Positions 55,424-64,000 of a stretch of 64,000 bases of DNA are shown here, in pieces. The notes below the pieces were generated by a model, which was not told the origin of the DNA, did no database searches, and saw nothing but the letters and a program-made list of their open reading frames with translations. A program made the position numbers and the translations under genes. Location: the NCBI GenBank assembly GCA_017161655.1, contig JADFCV010000003.1, positions 210,361 through 274,360 on the forward strand, given 5' to 3'. The stretch's first letter is position 1. Each line of letters starts with the position of its first letter. The DNA is from Candidatus Sumerlaeota bacterium. Lineage in GTDB: Bacteria; Sumerlaeota; Sumerlaeia; Sumerlaeales; Sumerlaeaceae.

Positions 55424-56851
55424 CTATCTACCGTCATTTCGCTGCGAAGCAACAAACGCTCGGATGCTTTCTAAAGCCATGCTTTCGCCAAAATACTTTT
55501 GCCACTCAGAAAGCGTTTTTTCCGCTCTATTTAGCTGCCCGTCCATAGCCAGGGCGAAAGTTAGAAACTCGTACGACATCTGTATAAGATTGCCCCGGCT
55601 CCATGGCTCACGATTTGGAACTTGTTCAATAACCCACGAAAGTTCTGCTATAGCCTTGTCCCACTCATTGAGGCTGACATACGCCATGCCTAAAAAGTGC
55701 CGAGCAGTCAAAAGCTCCAGAGTAGTTTCCTGATCCATATAAGCTGTCTGAAACTCTGCCACAGCTTCCGGTACGTCGCGGTAACGACGCTGCCAGTAGA
55801 GAGATTCAAGATACATAAGGCGAGCACGAGCCTTGTCTATTTTCCGCGTGCAGAGTTCTTCCGCCTCTTTGAGTCTGTTGCGTAGCGCATCCCATTCATC
55901 AGATGTCACCGGACTTAAAGTTGTTGTTGTATTTTGGTTCCGTGCGATACGGTGGGCCAACGTTCTTATTTGCAAAAGTTCAAAGTGAATGCCCGCGCTC
56001 TGCAGAATAGCTGTTTCTGCGTAATAGGGGGGAACGTCTGGGTTTACCAGGCTGAGGTAGACAGCTTGTGCTTCATCGCGCCGACCGAGTTTGTGCAAGA
56101 GTGCAGCCTTGCGCAGGAGTGATTCTCTAACTACGCGCGACTTAGGTGCTTTGCCTCCGAGTCGGCTGAGAAGTGAATCAAAATAGGCGAGAGCCTCAGT
56201 GGTTTTTTCTTCACGAATTGCGATGTGCCCCAGAGAAAAGATTCCCCGAATTGCCGCGGCGGTTTCGGGGAAATCGTTTATCACTTTTTGAAGCTGTGCA
56301 CGCGCAGCCCCCAGTTCGCCCGCGTGGTAGCTTTTTAGTGCCTGATCGACTTTCTTTCCTGCTGCGAGCTCCCTCTGCAGCGACGCATTGAAAGCCACTG
56401 TCGTTACCCCGTCCGCCTCTGCCTGGAGCAAGCGTGTCCTCGCAATATAAGATGAGTCGGGATATAGTTCCTCGACCATCTGAATGTATTTTTGTGCCTT
56501 TTCTCTGTCGCCACGCTTCAACGAAACTCTGGCCGCAAGATAGCAGGCGTGAGATGCTTCATAGGAATCCGGTTCTGCCATCCGAGCGCGCTCGAAAGCG
56601 TCAAGCGCTTGCTGAAACTGCGATAGTTTTTCGTAGCATTGTCCTAAACGGATAGCGGTTTCTTGCGCTTTGGGGTTTAGCTGCAACATCTTTTCATAGC
56701 AGGCGATTGCGACTGGTAGATTCCCTGTTTTTTGAGCCTGAATAGCCTGCGCTCTCAGTTCGGCCCAAGCAGGGACATGGTTAGAAACACTTTGGGCCAA
56801 TACACTATAGGAAAGAACAAGCGCCGTTGTTGCAAGGAAAAACGCTTTCAT
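55424..56851 (-). CDS. Exported TPR-repeat protein
   Basis: A 475-residue protein with signal peptide MKAFFLATTALVLSYSVLAQ. The body is tetratricopeptide repeats: LPVAIACYEKMLQLNPKAQE, AIRLGQCYEKLSQFQQALDA, then GAARAQLQKVINDFPETAAA and YFDSLLSRLGGKAP further on. Probably periplasmic or outer-membrane associated, assembling with other exported products of the cluster. Third gene, separated by 31 and 57 bases from its neighbours. Confidence 0.7.
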   Translation of the reverse strand: MKAFFLATTALVLSYSVLAQSVSNHVPAWAELRAQAIQAQKTGNLPVAIACYEKMLQLNPKAQETAIRLGQCYEKLSQFQQALDAFERARMAEPDSYEASHACYLAARVSLKRGDREKAQKYIQMVEELYPDSSYIARTRLLQAEADGVTTVAFNASLQRELAAGKKVDQALKSYHAGELGAARAQLQKVINDFPETAAAIRGIFSLGHIAIREEKTTEALAYFDSLLSRLGGKAPKSRVVRESLLRKAALLHKLGRRDEAQAVYLSLVNPDVPPYYAETAILQSAGIHFELLQIRTLAHRIARNQNTTTTLSPVTSDEWDALRNRLKEAEELCTRKIDKARARLMYLESLYWQRRYRDVPEAVAEFQTAYMDQETTLELLTARHFLGMAYVSLNEWDKAIAELSWVIEQVPNREPWSRGNLIQMSYEFLTFALAMDGQLNRAEKTLSEWQKYFGESMALESIRAFVASQRNDGR

Positions 56852-56882
56852 AGCTCATACTCCCCGTTGTTTTTGTATACGT

Positions 56883-58103
56883 TCAGTTCGCATTCCACCA
56901 CCATGTGGCCGTTTGTGGCGTCTGAATGATATCATTGTCTCGTTGCACCATGTCGCTGGCCTGCTCCAGTATCTCCTTGAGAACCGGAATATGCTCGGAC
57001 AAAGCAGAGGCGTGTCGGATAAGCGGAGGATAGAAATTGCGCGACCCATCCGGACTCAAGAATCGCACGCCAAAAAGAGTAAGGCGTAGCCCTAAAGGCT
57101 GATCCGTTGCTTCTTTGAGTGTCTCAAACACATCCGAGTTCGGGGGCCAAAGTTCCAGAGTTGCAGCCAGACGCGGCACATACCAGGGAGGTTTAAATAG
57201 AAAATAACCTTTACAAAAAGACAATTGAGGATCGCGAAGCACTCCTCCTTCTTTTGTTCTCTCCGCTAATTGTTGCCATCCTTCCATCCATTTCTGAGAG
57301 TAATTCTTTGGAATCATCGACAACAGATAGAGCATTTCGTCGGTCGTTTGAAAAAGATATGGACTTTTGTTCCAGGCATCAACCAGCTTTTTCCGTAAGT
57401 GTCTCGAATCGGCATCTGTCAAACAAGCAAAACCATAAAGGAGAAGGTACTCTGTGGATATAAGACTAACATCGTTTGTATGTTCTCTTGCTAGATAGCA
57501 CTCTATAGCGTTTTCGACGACTCGTAAAGGTAATTGGACAGGATCTTTGTCCGCAATGAGGTTGAGGCTTTTTGTTGTGGCCTCCAAGCACTGGAATAAT
57601 TCTCGAGAGAACGTTAATTTAGCGACGTAATCAGAATAATGGAAAAATGTCATTGCCGAGGAATAGGGCTCCTCGGTCAGTACACTTGCGAAAGCGCCCT
57701 CGCCATTGAGTTTGGGAATTTTGGGTTCCATGTTGTGTCTTTGTCGGGCGAAAAGTACCGCGGGGGTGGCTCCTCGCCAAAACGGAGTTGTCATTTCTTG
57801 CACAATGCGGGTACACGCTTTATCGCCTTGGGCAGGCCCGAAAAGGTAGTATTCGGCACATTGCAGATCGTTTTGGTCCATCGCAGCAGCCTTTATCCAA
57901 AATAGAGTAGAGCGGGTCGTCCAGCGATCAATGTGAAAAGCCTTAGACGCAATGGGCGTAGTAAGCAGGAACGGAAGTGCAGAGTCAATGGTTTGTGCTC
58001 CTAAGTGAAAACTTAGTAGCAATAAGGACGTTATGAGATAAAAGACAATACCACGTAAATACGTTTGTGTCCCTAGTGCTTTTGACTGCTTGCTCGCTCG
58101 CAT
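56883..58103 (-). CDS. Hypothetical exported protein of the exported cluster
   Basis: A 406-residue protein with an N-terminal hydrophobic stretch (TYLRGIVFYLITSLLLLSFH) ending HLGAQ, like a signal peptide. The remainder is helical and mostly unassigned (CLEATTKSLNLIADKDPVQL, KLVDAWNKSPYLFQTTDEML). It follows the Cys-rich lead gene by 23 bases, so it is almost certainly co-transcribed with it. No family recognised. Confidence 0.6.
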   Translation of the reverse strand: MRASKQSKALGTQTYLRGIVFYLITSLLLLSFHLGAQTIDSALPFLLTTPIASKAFHIDRWTTRSTLFWIKAAAMDQNDLQCAEYYLFGPAQGDKACTRIVQEMTTPFWRGATPAVLFARQRHNMEPKIPKLNGEGAFASVLTEEPYSSAMTFFHYSDYVAKLTFSRELFQCLEATTKSLNLIADKDPVQLPLRVVENAIECYLAREHTNDVSLISTEYLLLYGFACLTDADSRHLRKKLVDAWNKSPYLFQTTDEMLYLLSMIPKNYSQKWMEGWQQLAERTKEGGVLRDPQLSFCKGYFLFKPPWYVPRLAATLELWPPNSDVFETLKEATDQPLGLRLTLFGVRFLSPDGSRNFYPPLIRHASALSEHIPVLKEILEQASDMVQRDNDIIQTPQTATWWWNAN

Positions 58104-58126
58104 TTTCCGTCATCCTTTCTTGACGA

Positions 58127-59243
58127 TTATGGCCATAGCTCTGGCCCTCTGCAGTCTGGCCCATCGGGGCAACGGTAGCAGCATCGCCGGCCCACTATGG
58201 TCGTATCTTCATAAAATACGTAAGCGTAGGGATTGTTCACTGCCGGGATTTCCTCTAGAACGTTTTCGCTATTCATACAAACGAAGTAAACGTTAGCGTA
58301 GAGCGTCGAGATCTTGTTTCGCAACTGGAGAACCTGGAACACAGCCTGTTTATCCGGTTGGCCAGGACAGATTTGCACGGGAATTGTTAGTGTTGTGGCT
58401 GGAGTATAAGTCCAGCTCGTCCAAAGAATGTTAATGCCTGGTTGAATACCAGCTGTAGTAGTAACGCTCAAAACACCCGTATCGGCTCCGCAAGCGCCAA
58501 TTTCCTCTCGGAGTAACTTCCACGCGGGGCGAAGGACAGCGAAATCGGCTTGTATTAACGTCGTCAGGTAGACACCGTCATTAGGGCAGAAATGTTCTTG
58601 GAAAGCGCCATACACCTTTATGCTGAATGAGGCGGGGTTCACGTCGGGCAATTCATAGGTTGTACCTCCCACATAGACCCCTGTGCAATCGCAAGGGGTG
58701 GTACACGGCCGAACGTGAACAACTGCACTTGCTTCTCCGCTTTCCGCCACGTTTGCAAAGATGAGTTTTCCATGACATTCCTCGGTTATCGTCGTCTGCT
58801 TGGCTTTTACAGTGAGAATGTAGTCTTTTGGGTATCTGCTATCGACCTTTCCGCTCCACTCCCAAGTCACGGGAGAGCCATCGTGGAATGATTGAGGCGG
58901 ATCGTCTTTCAGAACACATTGGGTTGGACACTCTAGCTGAGGATATATTGGCACTTCTTCCCAGTGCTTGGAGTACCTTACATCAGAATCGATAACCTCG
59001 GGGCTGAATCCGAAATAGGCAGCTATCTCAGCTGGAGTCCTGTATTCGAACTCGTTGAAGCATGTTACCGGCGTCCACGCTTCTACTTTGTTGAGAATGA
59101 CCTGAAGAGGCGCCCCCGCCGATACGGTCGGGCATGGCGCATCTCCGCACTCTGAGCAGCTGGCCATGGCCGTCTCCTGAAAGCAGCCTAAGCAGCTAAA
59201 CCACAGGAGAGAGAGAGAGAGAGAGAACTAGTTTGGTATTCAT
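58127..59243 (-). CDS. Cys-rich exported protein with phase-variable signal peptide (frame currently shifted)
   Basis: The main frame from the ATG at 59167 gives 346 residues rich in cysteine (SCSECGDAPCPTVSAG, PTQCVLKDDPP, CDCTGVYVGG, CCYRCPDGPDCRGPE) and beta-strand-like segments, suggesting a cell-surface protein. It lacks a signal peptide, but just upstream the DNA spells one in another frame: ATG at 59243 with GGAAG before it, MNTKLVLSLSLS. A (TC)10 tract (59207-59226) lies inside. As sequenced, that frame hits TAG at 59196-59198; with 8 or 11 TC units it would read through as SLSLLWFSCLGCFQETAMAS into the 346-residue frame. First gene of the four-gene exported cluster. Confidence 0.7.
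59207..59226 (-). repeat. (TC)10 dinucleotide tract in a signal-peptide coding region
   Basis: Ten perfect GA units on the plus strand (TC on the coding minus strand), located 18 bases into the signal peptide. Changes of one or two units alter the frame, so it can act as an on/off switch by slipped-strand mispairing. The present length gives an early stop at the TAG at 59196. Confidence 0.85.
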
Positions 59244-59301
59244 TTTCAGCTCTTCCGTCACCTAACCTTGCGAACCTCGCTTTGGATAAAAATAATGGTT
59301 G

Positions 59302-60804
59302 TCAAGAGGAAATATCAAGCGTGTGTGTTTTTTCCACGCGACGGAGCTTGGCGGAGGAGCCTTTGCGCGGGGGAGGGAGGGCGGGAAGGAGGATTTCCAC
59401 ACGTGTGCCCTGGCCGATGGTGCTTTGAACGCGAATTTCGCCGCCATGGTCTTCGATGATGCGCTTGGTGATCGCCAGGCCGAGGCCAGTGCCGCCAGCA
59501 CGACGCGAAAAGAAGGGCTCGAAGATGTGTGGCAAATCTTCGGGCGCGATGCCGCACCCGCTGTCCTCCACAAATAAAGCCACGCGCTCAATGGCGGGCC
59601 GGTACTCAGCCGCCACGCGGATGCTGCCGCCCTTTTCCCCGAGGGACTGGCGCGCGTTGAGTACGACATTGAGCACGGCCTGAACAAGCTGAGCGCGATC
59701 GGCGAGGAGAGGCGGGAGCTCGTCCTTCGGCACATGCACCTCGATTTGCACTGAGTCGCAGCCTTGGGGGCGCGCCATGAGGGCGAGCGCTTGCCCGATA
59801 ACCTCGGCCATTTCGACGCGGCCGCGCGCAGTGTCGGCGCGTCGTGCCAGCCCCAGCAGCCCTTCGACAATGGATTGGCAACGTTGGGCCTCGCGATGGA
59901 TAGCGGAAAAGTCTTCCCGCCGCGGATCGTCTGGTGGTGAATTCTTTTCCAGATATTCCGCGTAGGCCGAGATGACCCCAATTGGATTGTTGATTTCGTG
60001 AGCAACTCCGGCCGCCAACTGACCGAGCACCGCCATGTTCTCGGAGCGCAAAAGCTTTTCGCGCGCATCGCTTAGCTCGGCTTTCTGCCGATTTACAACC
60101 GCTGCAATGATGCCAGACATGAAGACAACGACCCAGAAGAAAGCGAGCCGGATGAGATTGTTGCGCAGAGAAAAGGAGGGCAGTGAGGCATCCTGCCAGA
60201 AAAGATTCATGAGAAATAAGATTCCGATGAGCGCATTGACGAGAAGGGTGGCGCGCGCCGTGCGGAAAAGGGCGAAACTTCGCAGAAGTACGATGAAATA
60301 GAGCAGATAGAAATCGGTGGGACCTGCAGCGACAGTGGCGTAGCGGACAGAATCAAACCAAACAAGCAACGTGACGAAGGCGACATCGAGAGTATAGCTG
60401 ACAAGGCACAGAGGACGAACTTGGCGGAGGGCGGGCCGGGATATCCATAGCAAATAGGTTTCCGCACACAAAAGCAGAAAATACGTGACGAAGAGTGCGA
60501 AGACGTCCGGGGGCGGAGGCCAGTGGAGAGGCCGACTCAACGCCCAGAAGATGAGGGCGAACACGAAGAGGAGCCAGCGGAGCGGAAGAAACGCACGGCG
60601 CTGGAGCTCATAAAGCCGCCACAGAAACTCCGCTTCCTCTGCCAGGCGCTGACCTTTGGCCGCAATACTCATAGTTTGAGACGCTCGCTCACCTTGCGAT
60701 GCTACTTCATTTTCCGATAAACCGGCGAAAATCGAAGATGCAAGCGCATCGCGCCGCGCGATCGGCCACACCATGCCGTAGATTCTCTGTAAAGGAACGG
60801 ACAT
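59302..60804 (-). CDS. Membrane sensor histidine kinase
   Basis: A 500-residue kinase with about six membrane spans in the N-terminal 250 residues (WLLFVFALIFWALSRPLHW, FALFVTYFLLLCAETYLLW and later). Then a HisKA domain with AAGVAHEINNPIGVIS (phospho-acceptor H269 when counted from this start) and an HATPase_c domain: N box NVVLNARQSLG, G1 VEDSGCGIAPEDLPHIF, F/G2 FFSRRAGGTGLGLAI. No sensor domain outside the membrane part and no response regulator adjacent. I use the ATG at 60804; a TTG at 60843 is the only upstream option. Signal unknown. Confidence 0.88.
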   Translation of the reverse strand: MSVPLQRIYGMVWPIARRDALASSIFAGLSENEVASQGERASQTMSIAAKGQRLAEEAEFLWRLYELQRRAFLPLRWLLFVFALIFWALSRPLHWPPPPDVFALFVTYFLLLCAETYLLWISRPALRQVRPLCLVSYTLDVAFVTLLVWFDSVRYATVAAGPTDFYLLYFIVLLRSFALFRTARATLLVNALIGILFLMNLFWQDASLPSFSLRNNLIRLAFFWVVVFMSGIIAAVVNRQKAELSDAREKLLRSENMAVLGQLAAGVAHEINNPIGVISAYAEYLEKNSPPDDPRREDFSAIHREAQRCQSIVEGLLGLARRADTARGRVEMAEVIGQALALMARPQGCDSVQIEVHVPKDELPPLLADRAQLVQAVLNVVLNARQSLGEKGGSIRVAAEYRPAIERVALFVEDSGCGIAPEDLPHIFEPFFSRRAGGTGLGLAITKRIIEDHGGEIRVQSTIGQGTRVEILLPALPPPRKGSSAKLRRVEKTHTLDISS

Positions 60805-61072
60805 GCTAAGGCTTATGATAGGCCATAGCTGCGAAAATGGCAATACACGTTCTCAAGAATAGACCAACGACTGAGCTGTGGCTATGACGTGACATGATGT
60901 TCTGTTAATGTGTTAATAACGTAGTAATGAGCGAAAGGCGTTCGGCAGAGGGGTAAGATGGTCAGGATTTTTTCCGCTGATTTTGCTGCGACACCGGGGC
61001 GAGGCTACGATCGGAAGAGGCCAAAACATAAAACGATGGAGGGGGTAATTTTGTATTCAGGAGGGCTTGCCG

Positions 61073-62155
61073 ATGACTTCGCCAGCAACTTTAAAAGAGG
61101 TTTTGCACCAGCTGACACGGCCGGCAGCGCCGCAACTTGTGGAGTCGCATCCAAGTGGAAAGCTCCGGTGTTTGGCCTGCGGCCATCGTTGCCTGATAGC
61201 CCCGGGCTCAAGCGGCGTGTGTAAAGTGCGATTCCATGATGGCCAGACACTCCGCGTGCCATGGGGCTACGTGGCCGGGCTACATGTGGATCCGATCGAA
61301 AAGAAGCCCTTCTTTCATTTCTTACCCGGCAGCGACGCTCTGAGTTTTGGGATGCTGGGGTGCAATTTCCGGTGCGACTACTGCCAAAATTGGCTGACCA
61401 GCCAGGCGCTGCGTGATCCTGCTGCCGACCCCAGCCGATATGGGGGGCGTGCCTACAGCGAAATCGCGCCTGAGCAGGTGGTGGCGCTGGCCTTGCGCCA
61501 TGGCGCCCGCATCGTGACAAGCACCTACAACGAGCCGTTGATCACGTCGGAATGGGCGGCGGAGATTTTCCGCTTGGCGAAAGCTGAAGGGCTGAAGTGC
61601 ACCTACGTTTCTAACGGCTTTGCAACCCCAGAGGTCATCGAGTTCCTAGCGCCTTGGCTCGATGCTATGAAAGTGGACCTGAAAAGTATGCGTGAGGCCA
61701 CGTATCGGCGCCTTGGTGGGCAGCTCAAAGCTGTGCTCGACACAATCAGGACGCTTCATCGGCGCGGCATCTGGACGGAAATCGTCACATTGATCGTGCC
61801 TGGACTGAATGACTCGCCTGAAGAGCTGCGAGAGCTGGCTCAATTCATCGCGAGCGTCTCGGTGGACATTCCGTGGCATGTGACGGCGTTCCACAGCGAT
61901 TACAAGATGTCGGCTACACCGAGTACGCGAGTCGATCAGCTCTTGATGGCGGCGAACATCGGACGCGAAGCGGGACTGCGCTACGTTTACGCCGGCAACA
62001 TTCCTGGCGCAGTGGGGGATCTTGAAAACACCCGGTGTCCACAATGCCACTCCCTCCTAGTACGGCGGTATGGTTTTGCGGTGCTTGAAAATCATCTGAG
62101 GGGCGATGGCCACTGCCCGAATTGCCGTACCGCAATAGCTGGAGTGTGGAAGTAA
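61073..62155 (+). CDS. amrS: AmmeMemoRadiSam-type radical SAM protein AmrS
   Basis: A 360-residue radical SAM enzyme. The SAM cluster motif is GCNFRCDYCQNW (C97, C101, C104). An N-terminal CLACGHRCLIAPGSSGVCKV Cys cluster and C-terminal RCPQCHSLLVRRYGF and GHCPNCRTAIAG zinc-ribbon pieces match the AmrS subfamily. SNGFATPEVIEFLAPWLDAM and WHVTAFHSDYKMSAT support the assignment. Radical SAM proteins of this group (PflA-like) usually accompany AmmeMemo partners; none is adjacent. The ATG at 61073 has AGGAGG nine bases upstream. Substrate unknown. Confidence 0.88.
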   Translation: MTSPATLKEVLHQLTRPAAPQLVESHPSGKLRCLACGHRCLIAPGSSGVCKVRFHDGQTLRVPWGYVAGLHVDPIEKKPFFHFLPGSDALSFGMLGCNFRCDYCQNWLTSQALRDPAADPSRYGGRAYSEIAPEQVVALALRHGARIVTSTYNEPLITSEWAAEIFRLAKAEGLKCTYVSNGFATPEVIEFLAPWLDAMKVDLKSMREATYRRLGGQLKAVLDTIRTLHRRGIWTEIVTLIVPGLNDSPEELRELAQFIASVSVDIPWHVTAFHSDYKMSATPSTRVDQLLMAANIGREAGLRYVYAGNIPGAVGDLENTRCPQCHSLLVRRYGFAVLENHLRGDGHCPNCRTAIAGVWK

Positions 62156-62207
62156 CGTTAGGGGTTGCGGCTTACCCGGCCGCCTTTGACCACTCCGGGG
62201 CGATCAC

Positions 62208-63110
62208 TCAGACTATAGCGGATGTCGTCGGCGTGAGTTCTTCCGCGAGCTGCCGCATGACCTTTTGTAAGAGGGTTCCACTCATGGCGCGACGGTAATC
62301 GGCACTGGCCCGGAAATCATCAATCGGGCGCACTTCGGCCTGGGCCAATTCTACTGCATGCTTTTGAACCGCGGGGTCACCGAAAGCTGCCGGATCCCCT
62401 CTCAATGCTTCCGTAAGATAGTTGGCCGTTTGCTCGGCTCGCAAGGGGTAGGGTCCCACACTTCCGAAGGCGATGTGCACGCGGCGCGAATCGGAGATCC
62501 CGACTGCGCAACACACCGTGGAAATGTTCATCGCTCCCCGCTTGCCAAGTTTTCGCCATCCGGTCAGCCACGTGGCAGGAAAAGCAACTCGCACAATCAT
62601 CTCATCGGGAGCGAGAGCCGTTTTTCGGTAATCGAGGAAAAACTCACGAAGCGCAATAACGCGCGAACCATAGAGATTCTGGACCTCGACACGCCCATCG
62701 AGCGCAAGGAGGGCCGTCGAACCATCGCCGGCGGGTGAGGCCGTAGCAAGGTTGCCCGCAATGGTCCCGCGGTTGCGAATTTGCGGCCCTCCGACACTTC
62801 GCGCAGCTTCCGCAAGGGCACGTACCGGCAAACGGGCAAGCTGAGCAAACGTTGTCGTCGGACCGCACACAAAGACTTTCGCCGCGTCGAAATCCCGGGT
62901 CAGCGGGTCATCCGCGCATTGGTCGGCCGCGAAGCATTGGATTTGAGAAAGACCTTCAATGTGGGAGAGGTCAATAAACACGCGCGCGGGCATGCGCCCA
63001 TGGTTGATAAGGACAACAAGATCGGTGCCTCCGGCCAGGAAAGCAGCGGCGGAACCAAATTGCCTCTTCGCTTCGAGCGCTTCGATCAGTGTTGTGGGCT
63101 GGATGAACAT
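62208..63110 (-). CDS. CoxM/xanthine-dehydrogenase-type FAD-binding subunit (orphan)
   Basis: A 300-residue protein starting MFIQPTTLIEALEAKRQFGS, then AAFLAGGTDLVVLINHGR (FAD loop), VGGPQIRNRGTIAGNLATAS (second FAD motif), and the C-terminal CO-dehydrogenase flavoprotein domain. It transfers electrons from the Fe-S subunit to FAD in molybdenum hydroxylases. No large (CoxL) or Fe-S (CoxS) subunit is adjacent on either side, so it is an orphan here. The ATG at 63110 is preferred; an upstream in-frame start at 63167 adds 19 residues of non-family sequence. Confidence 0.85.
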   Translation of the reverse strand: MFIQPTTLIEALEAKRQFGSAAAFLAGGTDLVVLINHGRMPARVFIDLSHIEGLSQIQCFAADQCADDPLTRDFDAAKVFVCGPTTTFAQLARLPVRALAEAARSVGGPQIRNRGTIAGNLATASPAGDGSTALLALDGRVEVQNLYGSRVIALREFFLDYRKTALAPDEMIVRVAFPATWLTGWRKLGKRGAMNISTVCCAVGISDSRRVHIAFGSVGPYPLRAEQTANYLTEALRGDPAAFGDPAVQKHAVELAQAEVRPIDDFRASADYRRAMSGTLLQKVMRQLAEELTPTTSAIV

Positions 63111-63291
63111 GGCTAACGTTACTTTATGTCGTGTTGTCCAATCCGGGGGCAAGAGGATTTCACACAATTGTCGAAGAAGAAAATTACGTAGAACTTATTT
63201 TTTCCCTTGCGAGTGGCGGAAACTTTTCCGTATCAGTCACTATTCACAACACACAGTTGTGACAGATTTTATAGCTTGGAGGTGAATCGGT

Positions 63292-64000
63292 ATGAAGAAA
63301 GGCTTCACCCTTATCGAGTTGCTGATCGTGGTGGCTATCATCGCGATCCTTGCAGCCATTGCCGTCCCAAACTTCCTCGAGGCACAGACTCGCTCGAAGG
63401 TCTCGCGCGTGAAATCGGACATGCGTAGCATGGCAACAGCCCTTGAATCGTACTATGTGGATAACAACGCTTATCCCAACTGTCATCGCTTTGGTGTGGC
63501 GACAGCTTTGGGACTCACGGGCGCCGACATTCCGCCGTGGCCAGGAATTCTGGAGCGACTTTCGACACCGGTGGGATACATTTCGTCGGTGAGCTTCAAG
63601 GATCCCTTTATTTACAAGGGACGCTACAGTGCCTCGACCGCAGCCGGCATCAAGGCCTTAACAGCTCCCACTGCGATTGGGACGGGCGATGCCGCGGCGT
63701 TACAAAACTCGTTAATCTACCAAGCATGGAACCAAGATCAGCGGCCGACGCAGCCGCCGGACTCTTTCACGAACACCTCGTTGTCGATGACACCTCGAGC
63801 GTGGTTGCTGCACTCGACAGGCCCCGATGGTTGTTACTATAACCTCGGTGGCGTGTTGAGCAACGATGGTGTCGATCACGTTGCGGATTGCCTCGACATG
63901 ATCTATGATCCAACGAACGGCACCGTTTCGCGCGGGAGCATCTTCCGTGCTGGCGGTCAGCGTTACGGGATCGTGAGCTCGTACAGCGGATATAAGGCCG
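63292..64000 (+). CDS. Type II/IV secretion pseudopilin-like prepilin (3' end outside window)
   Basis: Begins MKKGFTLIELLIVVAIIAIL, a canonical class III prepilin leader: a short positively charged leader, G-F cleavage site, E5 and a hydrophobic helix. It continues AAIAVPNFLEAQTRSKVSRV and VKSDMRSMATALESYYVDNN, as in DUF1559-free pseudopilins of planctomycete-like lineages. A type IV prepilin peptidase is expected elsewhere. GGAGGTG sits seven bases before the ATG. The frame is open to the window edge (about 236 residues). Probably a major or minor pseudopilin. Confidence 0.85.
   Translation, partial: MKKGFTLIELLIVVAIIAILAAIAVPNFLEAQTRSKVSRVKSDMRSMATALESYYVDNNAYPNCHRFGVATALGLTGADIPPWPGILERLSTPVGYISSVSFKDPFIYKGRYSASTAAGIKALTAPTAIGTGDAAALQNSLIYQAWNQDQRPTQPPDSFTNTSLSMTPRAWLLHSTGPDGCYYNLGGVLSNDGVDHVADCLDMIYDPTNGTVSRGSIFRAGGQRYGIVSSYSGYKA

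Overview
The window looks like chromosomal DNA of a fairly GC-rich, Gram-negative-type bacterium from an environmental lineage. It carries a prepilin with the cleavage motif of type II/IV pseudopilins, a complete group 3d hydrogenase operon (hoxEFUYHW), Acr3, aroB, speA, a bacterial deoxyhypusine-synthase-like gene and a family-10 release-factor-like gene. The prepilin style and gene mix would suit a candidate phylum such as Sumerlaeota. That is inference only; there is no rRNA or ribosomal protein to settle it.

Layout. 1-4.8 kb: the 3'-incomplete deoxyhypusine-synthase-like gene, then a graveyard of defence helicase remnants around one intact HEPN-like gene. 4.8-6.9 kb: a baeRF10 protein and a RibD-C reductase. 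6.9-16.7 kb: an accessory island in which the 3' end of the RibD-like gene recurs three times, each copy followed by a module: an MBL hydrolase; an AAA ATPase plus a nuclease-like partner; and an HTH regulator plus a giant SF1 helicase-nuclease. 17-22.4 kb: acr3, tRNA-Asn, aroB, a fragment of a DUF45 metallopeptidase and a secreted GH113-type glycoside hydrolase. 22.6-28 kb: hoxEFUYHW. 28-29.7 kb: a second, diverged copy of the ATPase plus nuclease-like pair. 29.7-33.9 kb: a ThuA-like protein, a degenerate 61-bp-period array resembling a relic CRISPR, speA and tudS. 34.2-47.2 kb: a type I restriction-modification island carrying Kiwa (kwaA-kwaB) between hsdM and hsdS and a helicase-DUF2290 pair between hsdS and hsdR. 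It is followed by the relic of a second hsd cassette with a RhuM-Fic gene in the equivalent slot, ending at terC. 48.8-64 kb: TPR and transport genes, a four-gene cluster of exported proteins headed by a gene with a (TC)10 tract in its signal peptide, a histidine kinase, AmrS, an orphan CoxM-like subunit and a prepilin.

Two themes stand out. Defence genes have accreted at three places (ribD 3' end, hsd/terC, and the old helicase locus), leaving duplicated gene ends and hollowed-out relics. A two-gene module, an ABC-type ATPase with a small HGLSH/E-x-K protein, occurs twice in different contexts; I do not recognise it as a named system, and it is the best candidate here for undescribed biology. 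The hydrogenase operon and the polyamine and arsenite genes appear to be ordinary functions of the host genome.
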